Translations under genes and position numbers: made by a program
NCBI RefSeq assembly: GCF_002727185.1
Contig: NZ_NIZW01000022.1
Location: forward strand, 55,556 to 119,555
DNA from: Rhodopirellula bahusiensis
GTDB lineage: Bacteria > Planctomycetota > Planctomycetia > Pirellulales > Pirellulaceae
Reading direction: 5' to 3'
DNA length: 64,000 nucleotides
Shown here: positions 62,014 through 64,000 of the stretch, piece by piece
Layout: every line of letters begins with the position of its first letter
How positions within the stretch are numbered: position 1 is the stretch's first letter
The notes under the pieces: generated by a model
Told to the model about the DNA's origin: nothing
Database searches by the model: none
What the model saw: only the letters and a program-made list of their open reading frames with translations

Positions 62014-63838
62014 TCACCGGGACCATTTGGGCTGGTGGGTTGACGGCTGTTTTTTGAGGCGTCGTCGGCGGCGGGCGCGTCGGGATCGCTTGCGGTCGGC
62101 TGCTTGTCGGCGTTCGTCTTGCCGGTAGTCGCGGATGGATTCCGGGTGCGAGTCTCTCCAGACAGCTGGACTCAGCGCTGACCAGTCGGTTTCGCCATCA
62201 AGTGCTCGGCGCAGCACATCATCCAAGTACGCGTGAACGTCCAAGTCATTGCGGATCGCTGTCCCGATGATTGTCATCAAGTTCGCCGCTCGCTCACCTG
62301 CTGACAACGATCCTTTGAATAACCAGTTCTTGCGGCCCGTCGCCACTCGCTTCATCAACTGCTCACAGTCGTTGTTGTCGATCGGAACGCGAGCGTCTTC
62401 GGTGAACCGATTCAGTGCCGCCCAGTGTCGACGCACGTACGCTGCCGCCTGGCCAAGATTGCTTTTGGGAAGCACCTTGGACGAACTCATCGTTTCGCTT
62501 TTCAGGTATTCGTCGATCAAGCCCAGCACGTGACGCGAGAGGCTTTGTCGCCGCGACAGTCGCTCCGCATAATCGAGAGTCTTGATTTGATCTTCGATGT
62601 CGTAAAGCATCCGGATCAGCGATTCCAGCTTCGCCACTTGGATCGGGAATGCACGGCGGCACTCGTCAATCTTGCGACGCGCATGGGCCCAGCACGCTGC
62701 GAACATGATTCGCGAGTCGCTGCGCACATCGATCTTTTGAAAGCCTGACCAGCAGTCGCCGATCAGCGTTCCTTCATAATCCGCCAGCACATCATCAGGG
62801 CCGTCACGGTGACGACTGACCGTGAAGTCGAACGCGACCACCGGAAGACGCGATGCGTAGTAGCCCCAGAAGTTCGCTTGGATGCTTGGCTTGCCAGAGG
62901 CGATCGCCTTTTCAAGCACTTCGCCGATTCGCTCAGCGCGTGGATGATTGGATAAGTCGGGAATCGCTTGGGGCGTGATCAGCACCACGCCGGTGTCATC
63001 ACAGCCCACGCAAGCATCTGTCTTGAGAAACGACCGCAAGTGATCGGCCAGTGGGCGTAACACGAACTCGACGGAGGTTTCGATATTCGCCAGCGTGCTA
63101 CGACTGGGCGTCCAGCCGCTGCCGGCGAACAGGTCTTGCTGGCGATAAAACGGCAGGTGAAAGAAGTACTTCCACGCGATGACTTCGACACCGATCGATG
63201 CGTCGAAGCGATCCCCAGCGACCAGTCCGGTAGGACGTTCGGGGCTGATGATGCCCGGCTCATCGTCGGTGCGATTCTTTTCAATCGACTGAACGTATTT
63301 GGCGTACCTATTGACGCGGACACGGAGTTCGGGTCGGATCCACTCGAGCGTCTCTTAGCTTCAAGCCCTCGCGTCGATCTTCTGGAAGGTCAACGATCCG
63401 CTCAACGCGCGGCAAGTGCTCGGGGAACTTGCGATCATTTTTGGCGGGCGGCTTGCTACGTCGTTTCTGTTTTTTTTCCTCAGGGTCTTGGGTGATCTGC
63501 TCCGCTTCCCGAACGGCTTCTTCCAACGCACTGACTACTTCAGGAGTCGCTTCATCGCCGAGATCCAGAAACAGCTGCCCATCACCGTCGACGCGGAGTT
63601 CACTCCGTCTGCCAAAGAGTTGCTGAAGCAGTTTTTCGACCTTCAGCTGGAGGTCAATGTTCTTTTCCTCGAGCTTGTCATTGTGGCTCTTCAGCTCGAG
63701 GACCGAGTGGGCTTGCTCTTCGACTTGCGACTGCAAGCTTGCGACCATCCGGCGAAGAGACTCCATGTCATCAGGCAGTTGCCTTGAGTCACTGGGCAGT
63801 TGAACGTTCGTTGATCGCTTTGCATCCATGGTGCGCAA
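62014..63838 (-). pseudogene. IS66-family transposase, frameshifted
   Basis: Two reading frames make one IS66 transposase. The start (63838 down to about 63357) has the leucine-zipper helix (KLEEKNIDLQLKVEKLLQQLFGR) and the HLPRVERIVDLPEDRREGLK stretch. The rest continues in another frame from 63354 (ETLEWIRPELRVRV) to the stop at 62014. It includes SPERPTGLVAGDRF, the catalytic-core stretches CDDTGVVLI and GDCWSGFQ, CWAHARRKI, and the C-terminal IDNNDCEQLMKRVATGRKNWLF. The frames meet at 63354-63360 with in-frame stops between, and some residues usual in the family seem missing, so a small deletion with frameshift is likely. A possible inverted-repeat end, GTAACCGTTCACCGGG, lies at 62006-62021. 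No tnpA or tnpB is seen. Confidence 0.85.
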
Positions 63839-63882
63839 TTATACGAAACGCACCCTGGATGCAATGTGTTCTCATTTAGAAC

Positions 63883-64000
63883 CTATCCGAGAACCCCGAT
63901 TCTACTGTAGACAAAATAGGCCAGAGCGATGTGTAGCCCAGCAAGATGGTTTTGAGTTTTCTTATCCCATCGTATTAGGATCGCTCGGAAGCGATTGAGC
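63883..64000 (-). CDS. C-terminal end of an IS5-type transposase (cut by window edge)
   Basis: This is a short frame entering from the right edge. It ends LNRFRAILIRWDKKTQNHLA and then GLHIALAYFVYSRIGVLG, the characteristic tail of IS5/IS4-superfamily DDE transposases (RWDKKxxNYLAxLHLACA). The stop is TAG at 63883-63885. Only 38 codons are visible, so completeness is unknown. It abuts the IS66 gene start by 44 bases, suggesting nested or adjacent insertions. Confidence 0.8.
   Translation of the reverse strand, partial: LNRFRAILIRWDKKTQNHLAGLHIALAYFVYSRIGVLG

Noticed and set aside
62979..63323. A separate small minus-strand gene in the middle of the IS66 element.
   Set aside because: It lies opposite in frame to the conserved transposase core translated from 63354 to 62014, so it is a shadow frame.

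Overview
The window reads as chromosome of a marine planctomycete close to Rhodopirellula. This is an inference from moderate GC content, many Hanks-type Ser/Thr kinases, an abundance of planctomycete-type hypothetical proteins, a degenerate intergenic repeat, and a primary sigma factor translated with lineage-specific genes. No rRNA, tRNA or CRISPR array was seen. Most genes lie in tightly packed operons, with many 4-base ATGA start/stop overlaps. Shine-Dalgarno sites are often weak.

Layout. 1-1.9 kb: a truncated threonine-aldolase-like gene and a diguanylate cyclase response regulator. 1.9-14.6 kb: an inorganic-carbon locus. On the minus strand it has dabA, dabB, a second NuoL/M-like antiporter subunit and an MFS sugar porter. 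On the plus strand it has a membrane sensor kinase, an NtrC-type sigma-54 activator and a SulP anion transporter. Both dabA and sulP are preceded by a -24/-12 sigma-54 promoter and by a pair of identical-format dyads (TGCA-N6-TGCA) 105-170 bp upstream. That makes this a self-contained, regulated carbon-uptake regulon. 14.6-25.4 kb: an SUI1-like gene, then a long minus-strand run from the primary sigma factor through a TPR glycosyltransferase, uppS, a membrane pseudokinase and a small membrane protein. The run ends in a complete His-Asp-His-Asp phosphorelay terminating on a receiver/Ser-Thr-kinase fusion, followed by trmK.

26-33 kb: small housekeeping and hypothetical genes (methyltransferase, DinB, DCC-type thiol protein, a membrane coiled-coil protein with a DnaJ-like cysteine cluster, an ExeA-like protein with a broken P-loop, rsmE). 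33-38 kb: an AAA+ ATPase followed by a 1079-residue protein that joins a Ser/Thr kinase to a tubulin/FtsZ-like GTPase domain. 38-44 kb: HAD phosphatase, RND/MMPL exporter, lspA, a thioredoxin lipoprotein and a DUF1571 protein. 44-55 kb: a secreted coiled-coil protein, a multi-pass membrane kinase, a large leucine-rich-repeat membrane protein, SMUG-type uracil-DNA glycosylase, a degenerate shikimate-dehydrogenase-like protein and an adenylate-forming ligase.

55-62 kb is an exopolysaccharide block: a Wzc-type tyrosine kinase/co-polymerase, a Wza-type export lipoprotein, a Cys-rich lipoprotein and an O-antigen-ligase/polymerase-like membrane protein. It is bounded on the right by a frameshifted IS66-family transposase and the tail of an IS5-type transposase at the window edge.
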